Assembly (NCBI GenBank): GCA_018374355.1
Contig: JAHAFI010000015.1
Span: 6,480-70,479, forward strand
DNA length: 64,000 bases
Direction of reading: 5' to 3'
Source: Clostridiales bacterium
Lineage (GTDB): Bacteria > Bacillota > Clostridia > Lachnospirales > Lachnospiraceae
Shown: piece after piece, positions 9,268-17,497 of the stretch
How positions within the stretch are numbered: the stretch's first letter is position 1
Layout: each line of letters begins with the position of its first letter
The notes under the pieces: generated by a model
Databases searched by the model: none
What the model saw: only the letters and a program-made list of their open reading frames with translations
What the model was told of the DNA's origin: nothing
Made by a program: the position numbers and the translations under genes

Positions 9268-10173
9268 TTATAGAGAAATGACAGGACTGACACACACAAG
9301 ATGTTCCATCTTCTCCTCATCCTCGTAAAGCTTTGGAATGATGATGGAATCTTTCCCAAAGGAAGAGAGCGGAATACGGTCACCGAGACGGCAGGTTTTT
9401 GTCCCGGAAGCGGACCTTAGGGTGATCAGATAGCGGTCATCAGCCACGGGCTCATAGCCGGGCTTTTCTGTCTGATGGATGGAGAAGGTCAGAAATCCCT
9501 CCTGAATTTCCGTCTGAAGCAGAGGTCCCCGGCATACCCATGTGCGCTGACTGTGAATCGCATCTGCGATTTCCTGTGCAATATCTCCGTCCTTTTCCCC
9601 TTCGATATAAGTGGAATAATGTCCGTGAAGGGTGCTGTTTCCGTGGAGGTCCATACCGCAGGTAGCCGCCAGTGGATTGCCGGCAAGTACCAGTTCTTCC
9701 CACAGAAGGAGCCCTTTCCGGTTCACTTCCAAAGGCTCGGGATTGTTGGAAATCTCGATGAAATCGCAGCAGGAGTAATCATTAATGGTCATCTCAAAAC
9801 GGCAGCCCTGCGCAAAGGGCCAGCCGAAGGAGAAGGGATGGGCAACACCCACCAGCGCGCCTTTCTCCCGGGCTGCATGAAAAAGCAGCTCCGGTTTGTG
9901 CTTGTTGATATTTTCCCAAGGCACGTATTCTGTCAGGTTCAGGCAGAGGATGTGTCCGTAATAGGTGGTGTATTCCATGCCGTAGATGCAGGAAATAGGA
10001 AGATTTTGCTCTTCCAGAATTTTTTTGATTTTCCGATGACCGGAGATAGTGTTATGGTCCGTCAGAGCAAAAGCGTCTACTTTATCTGCAGCCATGAAGT
10101 CGGTCAGCTCCTGACAGGTAAATACGGCATCGGATTCTGTGGTATGATTATGTAATTCCAAACGTTTATACAA
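9268..10173 (-). CDS. PHP-domain metal-dependent phosphoesterase-like protein
   Basis: A 301-residue protein of the PHP superfamily. Metal-ligand motifs are visible at the N-terminus: ELHNHTTES near residue 6 (HxH) and ALTDHNTISGH near residue 36. Other likely ligands are the HPFSFG and CGMDLHG motifs. PHP proteins hydrolyse phosphate esters or phosphodiesters; the substrate here is unknown. It is the second gene of a minus-strand pair, 19 bases after the unrecognised 156-residue gene. A second PHP protein (10857-11771) is encoded on the other strand. Cytoplasmic. Confidence 0.85.
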   Translation of the reverse strand: MYKRLELHNHTTESDAVFTCQELTDFMAADKVDAFALTDHNTISGHRKIKKILEEQNLPISCIYGMEYTTYYGHILCLNLTEYVPWENINKHKPELLFHAAREKGALVGVAHPFSFGWPFAQGCRFEMTINDYSCCDFIEISNNPEPLEVNRKGLLLWEELVLAGNPLAATCGMDLHGNSTLHGHYSTYIEGEKDGDIAQEIADAIHSQRTWVCRGPLLQTEIQEGFLTFSIHQTEKPGYEPVADDRYLITLRSASGTKTCRLGDRIPLSSFGKDSIIIPKLYEDEEKMEHLVCVSPVISL

Positions 10174-10192
10174 GCTTGAAAATCTCCTTTCT

Positions 10193-10663
10193 CTATCTTG
10201 CCCGTACGGTAAGTTTATATTCTGTGTTGTCCAAAAGAACGGAGAAGGCGATGATGGTAACCTTTAACACGCCTTCGATGGGTGAAACCGGGATGCAGCC
10301 TTCCGTGGCGTCCTCTGCAGTAAAGTGCATATGACGGGTGGTAAGCTGACGGTGGATATTGCCGATAAACTCATCATTCAGTGTGGCGAGGGTATGGATT
10401 TCCGTTTTCATTTCATTGAAAATGGCATGATTCAGCTCCTCTTGGGAGGAGGGAACCAGATCATACTCTTTTTTACAATAATCCAGAAGCTTCTGTTTCA
10501 GCTCCGGGGTCACATCTTCCGGCCGGAAATGCTGGGGGCCGAAAGAAAATTCGATATCAAGCTCTTCATAAGTCTCTTCCAGACATACAGTGTAGGAAAT
10601 CTGGCCCACAAAATCTTTGGACAGTTTTCCCTCTGCCTGATAGATAGTTTTCATGTTGTCCAT
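10193..10663 (-). CDS. Conserved protein of unknown function, 156 residues
   Basis: I do not recognise this family. The start at 10663 is preferred over an upstream in-frame codon because GAAGGAG sits 7 bases before it. The protein is soluble and acidic, with no signal peptide or membrane helix. It ends in a segment of alternating hydrophobic residues (VLKVTIIAFSVLLDNTEY) that looks like beta strand. It is the first gene of an operon with the PHP protein. A strong promoter with an overlapping palindrome lies just upstream, so the pair is probably repressor-controlled. Confidence 0.75.
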   Translation of the reverse strand: MDNMKTIYQAEGKLSKDFVGQISYTVCLEETYEELDIEFSFGPQHFRPEDVTPELKQKLLDYCKKEYDLVPSSQEELNHAIFNEMKTEIHTLATLNDEFIGNIHRQLTTRHMHFTAEDATEGCIPVSPIEGVLKVTIIAFSVLLDNTEYKLTVRAR

Positions 10664-10686
10664 GATAAATCTCCTTCGTGTGTAAT

Positions 10687-10709
10687 CGTTATGATTCCGT
10701 ATCATAACG
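10687..10709. promoter_or_regulatory. Palindromic operator-like site over a minus-strand promoter
   Basis: A perfect 9-bp inverted repeat, CGTTATGAT (10687-10695), TCCGT, ATCATAACG (10701-10709). It covers the -10 hexamer of the minus-strand promoter, a position suited to a repressor. The cognate regulator is not evident in the window. The arms loosely resemble Fur-superfamily half-sites, but the 5-base centre does not fit well. Confidence 0.5.
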
Positions 10710-10729
10710 GCTTCTTTTTTAGATGTCAA
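10701..10729 (-). promoter_or_regulatory. Promoter for the unknown gene/PHP operon
   Basis: On the minus strand TTGACA (10724-10729), a 17-base spacer, and TATGAT (10701-10706). The hexamers match the vegetative consensus at 6/6 and 5/6 positions. The start codon is about 40 bases downstream. Confidence 0.75.
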
Positions 10730-10744
10730 TAGGATAGAGAAAAT

Positions 10745-10809
10745 CGTAGAATTATCCAGTTAATTTAAAAGTTATTTCCATTTATGGAGAAAATGGATTT
10801 TGCTATAGT
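10745..10809 (+). promoter_or_regulatory. Activator-type promoter with candidate YesN operator (copy 1)
   Basis: CGTAGAATTATCCA (10745-10758) and TTTCCATT (10775-10782) are followed by a weak -35 (TTTATG, 10781-10786), a 17-base spacer and TATAGT (10804-10809). The same two blocks at the same spacing to the -10 recur at 12561-12625. The two TCCA cores are about two helical turns apart as direct repeats, as AraC-family regulators often bind. The weak -35 fits an activator-dependent promoter. Confidence 0.65.
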
Positions 10810-10856
10810 GGAGACTGAACAGTTATGGAAACAGAACCTACAGGAGGACATGGAAG

Positions 10857-11771
10857 ATGGAAAAGAGAACACTGTATGCCGAAGGGACTTTTAAAAAAGG
10901 AAATCTGCATACCCACTCCACATGGTCAGACGGTGCCAATACTCCCCGGGAGATTGCTGACCGCTATAGAGAAAAAGGATATGATTTTCTGGCAATTACG
11001 GATCACTGGGTTTATGGAATCCACCCGGAGCTGAATAGAGATGATTTTCTTGTATTCCCGGGAACGGAGCTGGATTTGGAGCTTCCGGGGAGAAAGGATC
11101 ATCATATCGTAGCTTTCGGGCTGCCGGAGAGCAACCGGATTCCCGAGCGCTATACATTTGAAAAAGAACAGATTGGAAATACCCTTTGCACAGCAGAGAG
11201 AATTATTGAATATTTCGGACAGCGGGGAAATGTGACGGTGTACGGACACCCCTACTGGTCCAAAGTGGATTCCACAGATATCAAATATCTGCAGGGAATG
11301 CTGGGAATGGAGATTTATAATCACGGATCGGAATTTGAAGGAAATAACGGAAATTCAGAGACGTATTTTGATCATTTTCTTTTTGTGAGAAACCGTACCT
11401 TCTGCTTTGCCACCGATGATGCCCACAATGTGGAGGACCACAGCATCGGCGGCTTCGTAATGGTAAAAACAAAAGAATTTACCCATAAGGGAATTCTGCA
11501 GGCTTTGATTGACGGAAGTTTTTATGCGTCCTCCGGCCCTCTGCTTCATGATTTTCACGTGGAGGACGGAAAGGCAAAGCTGGTCTGTGAGCCCTGTCAG
11601 GATATTTACTTTCAGACGCCTCACCGGGGAAAACATCTGCACAGCGATACAGAGGAACTGACGGGAGGAGAGTTTGAACTGAACGGAGATGAGGAATACG
11701 TCCGGGTGACGATCAAAGACGGGAAGGGAAGAAAGGCATGGACACAGCCGATCTGGCTCTGGCTGTTTTAA
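10857..11771 (+). CDS. PHP-domain phosphoesterase-like protein (second copy)
   Basis: A 304-residue PHP-superfamily protein. NLHTHSTWSDG near residue 16 supplies the first HxH pair, LAITDHWVYG near residue 46 a further Asp-His pair, and YGHPYW, YNHGSEFEG and TDDAHN later likely metal ligands. The C-terminal ~80 residues look like a beta-rich appendage. Only distantly similar to the PHP protein at 9268-10173. The ATG at 10857 follows AGGAGGACATGGAAG. It is the first gene after the candidate YesN-controlled promoter and runs into the EEP-phosphatase gene, so both probably serve the sugar pathway. The substrate is unknown. Confidence 0.85.
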   Translation: MEKRTLYAEGTFKKGNLHTHSTWSDGANTPREIADRYREKGYDFLAITDHWVYGIHPELNRDDFLVFPGTELDLELPGRKDHHIVAFGLPESNRIPERYTFEKEQIGNTLCTAERIIEYFGQRGNVTVYGHPYWSKVDSTDIKYLQGMLGMEIYNHGSEFEGNNGNSETYFDHFLFVRNRTFCFATDDAHNVEDHSIGGFVMVKTKEFTHKGILQALIDGSFYASSGPLLHDFHVEDGKAKLVCEPCQDIYFQTPHRGKHLHSDTEELTGGEFELNGDEEYVRVTIKDGKGRKAWTQPIWLWLF

Positions 11772-11800
11772 GACTGATGAGTGATAGAAGGAGGAAACAA

Positions 11801-12556
11801 ATGAAACTTGTGACATTTAATATACGCTGTGATTTCAATCAGGACAAAGAAAACTGCTTTTGTTTTCGCGCACCTCTCGTTAAGAAAAAAATCGAGGAAG
11901 AAAAACCGGATTTGATCTGTTTTCAGGAGGTACTTCCTCATATCGCAGGGTGGCTGAAAAAGGAACTGACGGACTATTATGTGATTGGCTGCGGAAGAAG
12001 CGCGGAGCTGCGGGATGAGCAGATGGCGGTGGCTTACCGGAAGGACAGACTGAACCTGATTCAGATGGAAACCTACTGGCTGTCCCCCACACCCTTCGTA
12101 CCGGCCAGCAGATATGAGCAGCAGAGTATCTGCCCCAGAGTCTGTACCGAGGCTGTATTTGAACTTTTAGAGGAGCGGAAAGTATTCCGTATTGCAGACA
12201 TCCATCTGGATCATATGGGAGCCAAAGCAAGAAAGCTGGGACTTACGCAGGTGATGGAAAAGGTGGAACATCCCCATAGCTTTTGTGAGGTTCCGGTGAT
12301 TCTTGCCGGGGATTTCAACGGGGAGCCGGACAGCGAGGAGCTGGCTGTGATGAAGCATTATCCGGAATATGTAAATTTTACAGAGGGAATCGGAATTACC
12401 TACCATGGATTTACTCCGGAGGATGAACCGGAATCTATCGACTATATCTTTGGAAAGAAGATTAAAAGCTGGGGAAAGGTTGAAAAATGGGAGGACAGGG
12501 AAGGGGAGGTCTGGTTGTCTGACCATTATCCCATCTGCGTGGAAGTGGAGATTTAA
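11801..12556 (+). CDS. Endonuclease/exonuclease/phosphatase (EEP) family hydrolase
   Basis: A 251-residue metal-dependent phosphodiesterase or phosphatase of the EEP fold. Motifs include FNIRCDFNQD at the N-terminus, CFQEVLP near residue 45, an IADIHLDHMG strand, GDFNGEPDS and the C-terminal SDHYPI. The ATG at 11801 has GAAGGAGG 6 bases upstream; an in-frame codon at 11738 lies inside the previous gene and is rejected. The family includes nucleases, sphingomyelinases and sugar-phosphate phosphatases. In this locus a small phosphorylated sugar or glycerophosphodiester is more likely than nucleic acid, but that is inference. Confidence 0.88.
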   Translation: MKLVTFNIRCDFNQDKENCFCFRAPLVKKKIEEEKPDLICFQEVLPHIAGWLKKELTDYYVIGCGRSAELRDEQMAVAYRKDRLNLIQMETYWLSPTPFVPASRYEQQSICPRVCTEAVFELLEERKVFRIADIHLDHMGAKARKLGLTQVMEKVEHPHSFCEVPVILAGDFNGEPDSEELAVMKHYPEYVNFTEGIGITYHGFTPEDEPESIDYIFGKKIKSWGKVEKWEDREGEVWLSDHYPICVEVEI

Positions 12557-12560
12557 TAAA

Positions 12561-12625
12561 CGTAGAATTATCCACTTTTAAAAATAGTTTTTTCCATTGT
12601 TGAAATTTTTATAAATTATTATAAT
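12561..12625 (+). promoter_or_regulatory. Activator-type promoter with candidate YesN operator (copy 2)
   Basis: The block CGTAGAATTATCCA (12561-12574) is identical to copy 1, as is TTTCCATT (12591-12598) at the same 16-base gap. It is followed by TTGTTG (12597-12602), 17 bases, and TATAAT (12620-12625). The distance from the second block to the -10 equals that in copy 1. It drives the importer operon. Confidence 0.7.
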
Positions 12626-12661
12626 CTTTTTATAAACTTAATAAGGAGGGAGCAAAAACCT

Positions 12662-13615
12662 ATGGGAACTGTAAGTGTTGCGAGGCCACAGAAGTATAAG
12701 CCGCCGAAACAGCCCCTTAAAAAAAGGTTACTCCGCTATTGGCCGCTGTATGTGATGCTGATACCCTGTATCATATACTACGCATTGATTTGCTATGTGC
12801 CGATGGCAGGTTCAGTGCTGGCTTTTAAGGATTATTCTTTCAAAAAAGGAATATGGGGCAGTCCATGGATCGGTTTTGATTATTTCAAAACATTTTTCCA
12901 GACTTATGACGCTCCAAGGCTGATTAAAAATACACTGACGATTGGTTTTATCAAGTGTATTCTTGAATTTCCATTTGCGATCATTCTGGCTCTTCTGCTG
13001 AATGAGCTGCGCAGTATGAAATTCAAAAAGGTAGCGCAGACGATTACGTATCTGCCTCACTTTTTGTCTTCTGTAATCATTGTAACAATGTTGCAGAAAA
13101 TCCTTGCCCCGGACGTAGGTCTTTTGAATCAGTTGATTGCAAAATTAGGAGGAGACGGAAGTACTTTCTTCCTGATGGAAGCGGATTATTTCTATCAGAT
13201 TTTGTTCTCAATGGATTTGTGGAAGAATATCGGATGGGATTCCATTATCTATCTTGCAGCTATCAGCAGCGTGGATATTGCACTGTACGAGGCAGCAGAG
13301 ATGGATGGATGCGGCAAGCTGAAAAGAATGTGGCATATTACATTGCCCAGTATCCGCGGAACAGTCGGATTGCTGTTTATCATGGGAATCGGAGGATTGT
13401 TATCTTCCGGTGTAGATCAGGTATATCTGCTGCGTTCACCGGGTAACATGGCTCTGGCAGATACCCTCGATATCTATGTACTTCGAGTTGGTCTGCAGGG
13501 AGGGCAGTTCGGTTATGCGACTGCGATTGGATTGATTCAGGGTCTTGTAGGTCTTGTACTGGTTGTAACCTGTAATAAGATATGCAAGAAGATTACTGAA
13601 GTAAGTCTGTGGTAG
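12662..13615 (+). CDS. LplB-type sugar ABC transporter permease
   Basis: A 317-residue binding-protein-dependent permease with six predicted membrane helices, the first at about residues 28-52. The cytoplasmic EAA-type loop is visible (YEAAEMDGCGKLKRMWHITL near residue 210). It forms the membrane channel with the YtcP-type partner encoded at 15452. The ATG follows a strong AAGGAGGGAGC. It is the first gene of the unit driven by the second YesN-type element. No ATPase gene is present in the locus; such importers normally share an MsmX-like ATPase encoded elsewhere. Confidence 0.92.
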   Translation: MGTVSVARPQKYKPPKQPLKKRLLRYWPLYVMLIPCIIYYALICYVPMAGSVLAFKDYSFKKGIWGSPWIGFDYFKTFFQTYDAPRLIKNTLTIGFIKCILEFPFAIILALLLNELRSMKFKKVAQTITYLPHFLSSVIIVTMLQKILAPDVGLLNQLIAKLGGDGSTFFLMEADYFYQILFSMDLWKNIGWDSIIYLAAISSVDIALYEAAEMDGCGKLKRMWHITLPSIRGTVGLLFIMGIGGLLSSGVDQVYLLRSPGNMALADTLDIYVLRVGLQGGQFGYATAIGLIQGLVGLVLVVTCNKICKKITEVSLW

Positions 13616-13649
13616 GAAATATGAAAAAGAAAAATCGGGAGGTTTAAGT

Positions 13650-15395
13650 ATGAAGAAGAACGTTGTAAAAAGATTACTTGCAGCTTCTATGGTCGGAACA
13701 ATGGCTATCGGAACGCTGGCAGGCTGCGGCGGCGGTGAAAGCAAAGATGCTGCTAAAAAGGAAGAAGCAAAAACAGAAGATACTTCTGACAAACCGGAGA
13801 CATGGATTGCGGATCGTACAATTACCGTACAGGCATACGTAGACGATATCGGAAATTCTCTGCCGGAGGATTTCAACGAAACACCAACCATGAAGAAAAT
13901 CACAGAGCTGACAGGTATTAAACTGGATGTAAGATATACACCGGGTGACAGCGATGCGAAGGTTCTGGCTTCCCAGCTTGCAGCAGGAACGATTCCGGAT
14001 GTTATCATTTCCTATCTGGACAACTCCACAAGACCGGAGTTCCCACTGCTTTTAAAAGCTGCAAAGGAAGAAATGTTTGCAGACGTTTCTGAATATATCA
14101 AAGATTCCAAAGTGTTCTCCAGATATCTGGAAGACGGATATCTGCCATATGACTCTTATCAGAACGTTTCTTTCCGTGAGGATCTGGAAGGAACTTATCT
14201 GTGGCAGATGAACGTGGATGCAGAAGACAGATCTCTGGAATGGGATCCGGAAGAAAGATACATGGGCGGTCTGTACATCCAGAGAGAGATCGCAGAAGAT
14301 CTGGGAATCGATGTAAAAGAAATCAAAACACAGGATCAGTTCTATGATCTGCTGGTAAAAATTAAAGAAGGCGGCTACAAAGACGCAAACGGAAACGACG
14401 TATATCCGTTGGGACCGAAATTCTGGGGCGGATCTATGGATACTATCCAGTACATCTGTCCGGGATTACAGTGGGGTATCAGTGATGGCTACAACCTGAC
14501 AGCAGACGGAAAAGTAAAACATGAAGCAGAGATGGATACCATCTATGATGAAATCAATTACGTTAGAAAGCTGTTAAATGAAGGCCTGATGAACCCGGAA
14601 TTCTTCACCATGGATTCAACCCGTGCAGAAGAAGTTTCCAGAAATAAAAACTCAGCAATCATGGCTGACGTACATAACTATGTAGACATTATTTATGACA
14701 GTGATGACTGGATTCCGTTGGGACCGCTGAATGATATCTCCGGAAACAACAAAGGAATCACAACCGGAAAAGGTGCAAGAGGATGTATGGCAATCTCTGC
14801 TGAAGCAGAAAATCCGGAAGAAATCTTCAAATTCTTTGACTGGCTTTCCACTCCGGAAGGACAGCTCATCGCAACCTACGGTGTAGAAGGCGAAACTTTT
14901 GATATGGTTGACGGAAAACCGGTTCTGAAAGAGGAAGTTCTGGAAGCAATCAATAACAACGATACAGAAAAACTGGTTGAGTACGGCGCAGCTTTCGGTG
15001 GTTCCGGAAATTACTTCTTCGAGTTCGTTCTGACAAACAGAGATAACAAGAACTACTTCGGAGAATCCCGTCCGGGAGCAAGCTCAGCTACTACATTTGA
15101 GCGAAGCGTACAGCTTGCAACAGATTACCAGAGAGAACTGAAACTGATCCCCGGTCTGAAAGCAACCGCATACCTGTCTGCAGAAGAACTGGCTCCTGTA
15201 AAAACCCAGTTGGATCTGCTGAACTGGAATGAAGTTCTGTCTCAGACATTCTTCGCTAAAACAGATGCTGATGTGAAGGAGATTATCGAATCCTTCCGTG
15301 CTCAGTTGAAAGCAGCAGGTGTTGAACAGTTCGAAACTTATGTAGAAAACATCTACAAAGAAAATCCGGAAGCAGTATACTTCATTCAGAAATAA
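13650..15395 (+). CDS. LplA-type extracellular solute-binding lipoprotein
   Basis: A 581-residue lipoprotein that should capture the saccharide for the LplB/YtcP permeases. The signal peptide ends in the lipobox LAGC, placing the lipidated Cys near residue 26. An acidic, lysine-rich linker (about residues 30-50) follows, then a type 1 family solute-binding fold with the PDVIISYLD segment near residue 115. Its size is typical of the LplA class of Lachnospiraceae and Paenibacillus. Codon choice is more uniform than in neighbouring genes, suggesting high expression. A stem-loop directly after the gene may favour its mRNA over the downstream permease. The ligand is unknown. Confidence 0.93.
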   Translation: MKKNVVKRLLAASMVGTMAIGTLAGCGGGESKDAAKKEEAKTEDTSDKPETWIADRTITVQAYVDDIGNSLPEDFNETPTMKKITELTGIKLDVRYTPGDSDAKVLASQLAAGTIPDVIISYLDNSTRPEFPLLLKAAKEEMFADVSEYIKDSKVFSRYLEDGYLPYDSYQNVSFREDLEGTYLWQMNVDAEDRSLEWDPEERYMGGLYIQREIAEDLGIDVKEIKTQDQFYDLLVKIKEGGYKDANGNDVYPLGPKFWGGSMDTIQYICPGLQWGISDGYNLTADGKVKHEAEMDTIYDEINYVRKLLNEGLMNPEFFTMDSTRAEEVSRNKNSAIMADVHNYVDIIYDSDDWIPLGPLNDISGNNKGITTGKGARGCMAISAEAENPEEIFKFFDWLSTPEGQLIATYGVEGETFDMVDGKPVLKEEVLEAINNNDTEKLVEYGAAFGGSGNYFFEFVLTNRDNKNYFGESRPGASSATTFERSVQLATDYQRELKLIPGLKATAYLSAEELAPVKTQLDLLNWNEVLSQTFFAKTDADVKEIIESFRAQLKAAGVEQFETYVENIYKENPEAVYFIQK

Positions 15396-15403
15396 TGACA
15401 GCG

Positions 15404-15430
15404 TGGCTGCGGATCTCTGATCTGCAGCCA
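15404..15430 (+). promoter_or_regulatory. Stem-loop after the binding-protein gene
   Basis: TGGCTGCGGATC pairs with GATCTGCAGCCA (one G-U pair), enclosing a three-base TCT loop. No T tract follows, so it is not a standard terminator. Its place between the lipoprotein and permease genes suits 3'-end stabilisation or partial termination, which would raise binding-protein levels. Confidence 0.55.
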
Positions 15431-15451
15431 TGATAAGAAAGGATTGACAAT

Positions 15452-16372
15452 ATGAGCGCAAAAGCAAGAACTCATAGCAATAAAATAAAGACGAATAAAG
15501 TGGATGCAGCAGTCCAAGTTATCATTTATCTTTTGATTATCGCATTGTGTTTGGTCATTCTTCTGCCGTGTTTAAATGTCCTTGTGTTAGCATTTAATGA
15601 TGGAAAAGATGCAGCCCGGGGTGGAATCTGGTTCTGGCCCCGTGAATTTACGCTGGACAACTTCAAAGCAGTATTTGAAGATGGTAAGATTAAGGATGCT
15701 TATGGAATTACCATCGCGCGTACAGCAATCGGAACATTTTTAAGTCTGATGATAACCACCTTTGCAGGCTATGCATTAAAAGAAAAAGATCTGCCGGGAA
15801 GAACTGTAATTACTGTGTTAATTACCTTCACCATGCTGTTCGGCGGCGGAATGATTCCCACATATATTCAGTACAAGAATCTTCATCTTTTGAACTCTTT
15901 CTGGGTATATGTAGTTCCGGGACTGATCAGCGTTACTTACCTTTTGATGATCCGAACGTTCTTTGAAGGGATACCGGACAGTCTGGAGGAATCGGCAAAA
16001 CTGGATGGATGCGGATATTTTGGAATTTATGCAAAAATCATGCTGCCCCTCAGTAAGCCGGTTATCGCTGTAGTAGGTCTTTATACGGCAGTAAACCATT
16101 GGAATGACTGGTTCTCCGGTGCCTTTTATATGAGTGATACCAGTAAATGGCCGGTTCAGACAGTAATGCAGAACATGCTGACACAGGCTATGGCCGCACA
16201 GCAGCAGGTTACTTCTGTTGCAGAAGCGCTGGCACAGAATGCAAGTAATACAACTTCAGACTCTCTGAAGATGGCGGCGGTAGTCGTAACAACCGTACCG
16301 ATCTTATGTGTTTACCCGTTCGTACAGAAATACTTTGCGAAGGGCGCAATGATTGGAGCCGTAAAAGGCTGA
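15452..16372 (+). CDS. YtcP-type sugar ABC transporter permease
   Basis: A 306-residue carbohydrate ABC permease with six predicted membrane helices, the first at about residues 25-48. The EAA loop is seen as LEESAKLDGCGYFGIYAKIM near residue 175, and the C-terminus ends with the FAKGAMIGAVKG tail typical of YtcP. It pairs with the LplB-type permease. The ATG follows AGAAAGGATTG. Two permeases and a binding lipoprotein without an ATPase are the standard set for this transporter class. Confidence 0.92.
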   Translation: MSAKARTHSNKIKTNKVDAAVQVIIYLLIIALCLVILLPCLNVLVLAFNDGKDAARGGIWFWPREFTLDNFKAVFEDGKIKDAYGITIARTAIGTFLSLMITTFAGYALKEKDLPGRTVITVLITFTMLFGGGMIPTYIQYKNLHLLNSFWVYVVPGLISVTYLLMIRTFFEGIPDSLEESAKLDGCGYFGIYAKIMLPLSKPVIAVVGLYTAVNHWNDWFSGAFYMSDTSKWPVQTVMQNMLTQAMAAQQQVTSVAEALAQNASNTTSDSLKMAAVVVTTVPILCVYPFVQKYFAKGAMIGAVKG

Positions 16373-16378
16373 TTGTTT

Positions 16379-16410
16379 GTAACTGTGAAGCCTGAAGGCT
16401 GAATAGTTAC
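16379..16410 (+). repeat. Stem-loop containing the CTGAATAGTTAC element
   Basis: GTAACT-GTGA-AGCC-TGAA-GGCT-GAAT-AGTTAC folds into a two-part hairpin. No T tract follows. The core CTGAATAGT(T)A also occurs at 26365-26378 (opposite orientation) and 42568-42581, each time between genes, suggesting a short dispersed intergenic repeat. The remaining bases to 16538 hold no gene. Confidence 0.45.
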
Positions 16411-16538
16411 GATTGTTTGAGAAATTTAGATTCTCTGCTTCGTTTCATAGAATATTACTTAATATGTATGAGCGATGTGGAGAATCTTTCTTGATTTAAG
16501 GTGTATCTGAAAAGAAAATTGATATTGAGGTAGTGGGA

Positions 16539-17477
16539 ATGAACGGAAAAAAATGGGATGTATACGTTTACGGTGATGTAAACATTGATATTGTAATACC
16601 GGGAGTGGAAAAATTCCCTGAACCGGGACAGGAAGATGAAGTGGATACCATGGAGACCTTTGTGGGGGGCGGAGCAGCACTTTTCACACTGGGAGTCGGT
16701 AAACTGGGACTGCATCCGGTGTTTCAGGGAGAAGTGGGAGATGACTGTTACGGAGAACTGATCCGGAAAAAATTCCATGACAGCAATGTGGACGATTCGC
16801 TTCTGGGAACCAGCACAACCCGGAAGACAGGGATTTCTCTGAGTTTTACCAATGAAAAAGACAGATCATTCCTGACATACCGGGGGACCAATGAAACAAT
16901 CTGCATCGATGCAGTAGATGTGGAGCAGGTAAAAAATGCCTCTCATATTCATGTGACAGGATATGCAGGTTCCATCAATCACGATTCCTATCTGAGACTT
17001 CTGAAACGTGTGAAGGAAGAAACAGAGGCAACAGTATCCTTTGATGTGGGATGGGATTCCACGGGGGAATGGAAACCGGAGATTTATGAGCTGTTCCCCT
17101 ATATTGATGTGCTGTTTATGAATGAGACAGAGTGTGTACATTACAGCAGAAAAGAAACGGCAGAAGAGGCAGCAAAAGATTTTGCAAAGCATTGCGGATT
17201 GGTTGTCATTAAAATGGGAAAACAAGGTTCCCTTGCAGTTAAGGACGGGGAATTTTACCGGGCATCTTCCTATAAGGTAGAAGCTATAGATACCACAGGA
17301 GCAGGAGATTCCTTCAATGCAGGATTTGTATATGGATTTCTGCGGGGAAAATCTGTGGAAGACTGTTTAAAATGCGGAAACAGCTGCGGCGCGCTGTCGG
17401 TAACTGCATTGGGGGGAAATACAGGATTTCCGGTGGAAGAACAATTAAACAGATTTATCGCTGAAAGGGATGCATAA
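16539..17477 (+). CDS. PfkB-family carbohydrate kinase
   Basis: A 312-residue ribokinase/PfkB-family sugar kinase. The N-terminal signature region (YVYGDVNIDIV, then GGGAALFTLGVGKLG near residue 45) and the C-terminal PfkB signature DTTGAGDSFNAGFVYGFL with catalytic Asp near residue 255 are both present. The start at 16539 is chosen because ATTGAGG sits 8 bases upstream; a GTG at 16533 is too close to it. It likely phosphorylates a monosaccharide released by the neighbouring glycosidases. The sugar specificity cannot be read from the sequence. Confidence 0.92.
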   Translation: MNGKKWDVYVYGDVNIDIVIPGVEKFPEPGQEDEVDTMETFVGGGAALFTLGVGKLGLHPVFQGEVGDDCYGELIRKKFHDSNVDDSLLGTSTTRKTGISLSFTNEKDRSFLTYRGTNETICIDAVDVEQVKNASHIHVTGYAGSINHDSYLRLLKRVKEETEATVSFDVGWDSTGEWKPEIYELFPYIDVLFMNETECVHYSRKETAEEAAKDFAKHCGLVVIKMGKQGSLAVKDGEFYRASSYKVEAIDTTGAGDSFNAGFVYGFLRGKSVEDCLKCGNSCGALSVTALGGNTGFPVEEQLNRFIAERDA

Positions 17478-17497
17478 TTTAAAGGAGGAAAAATACT

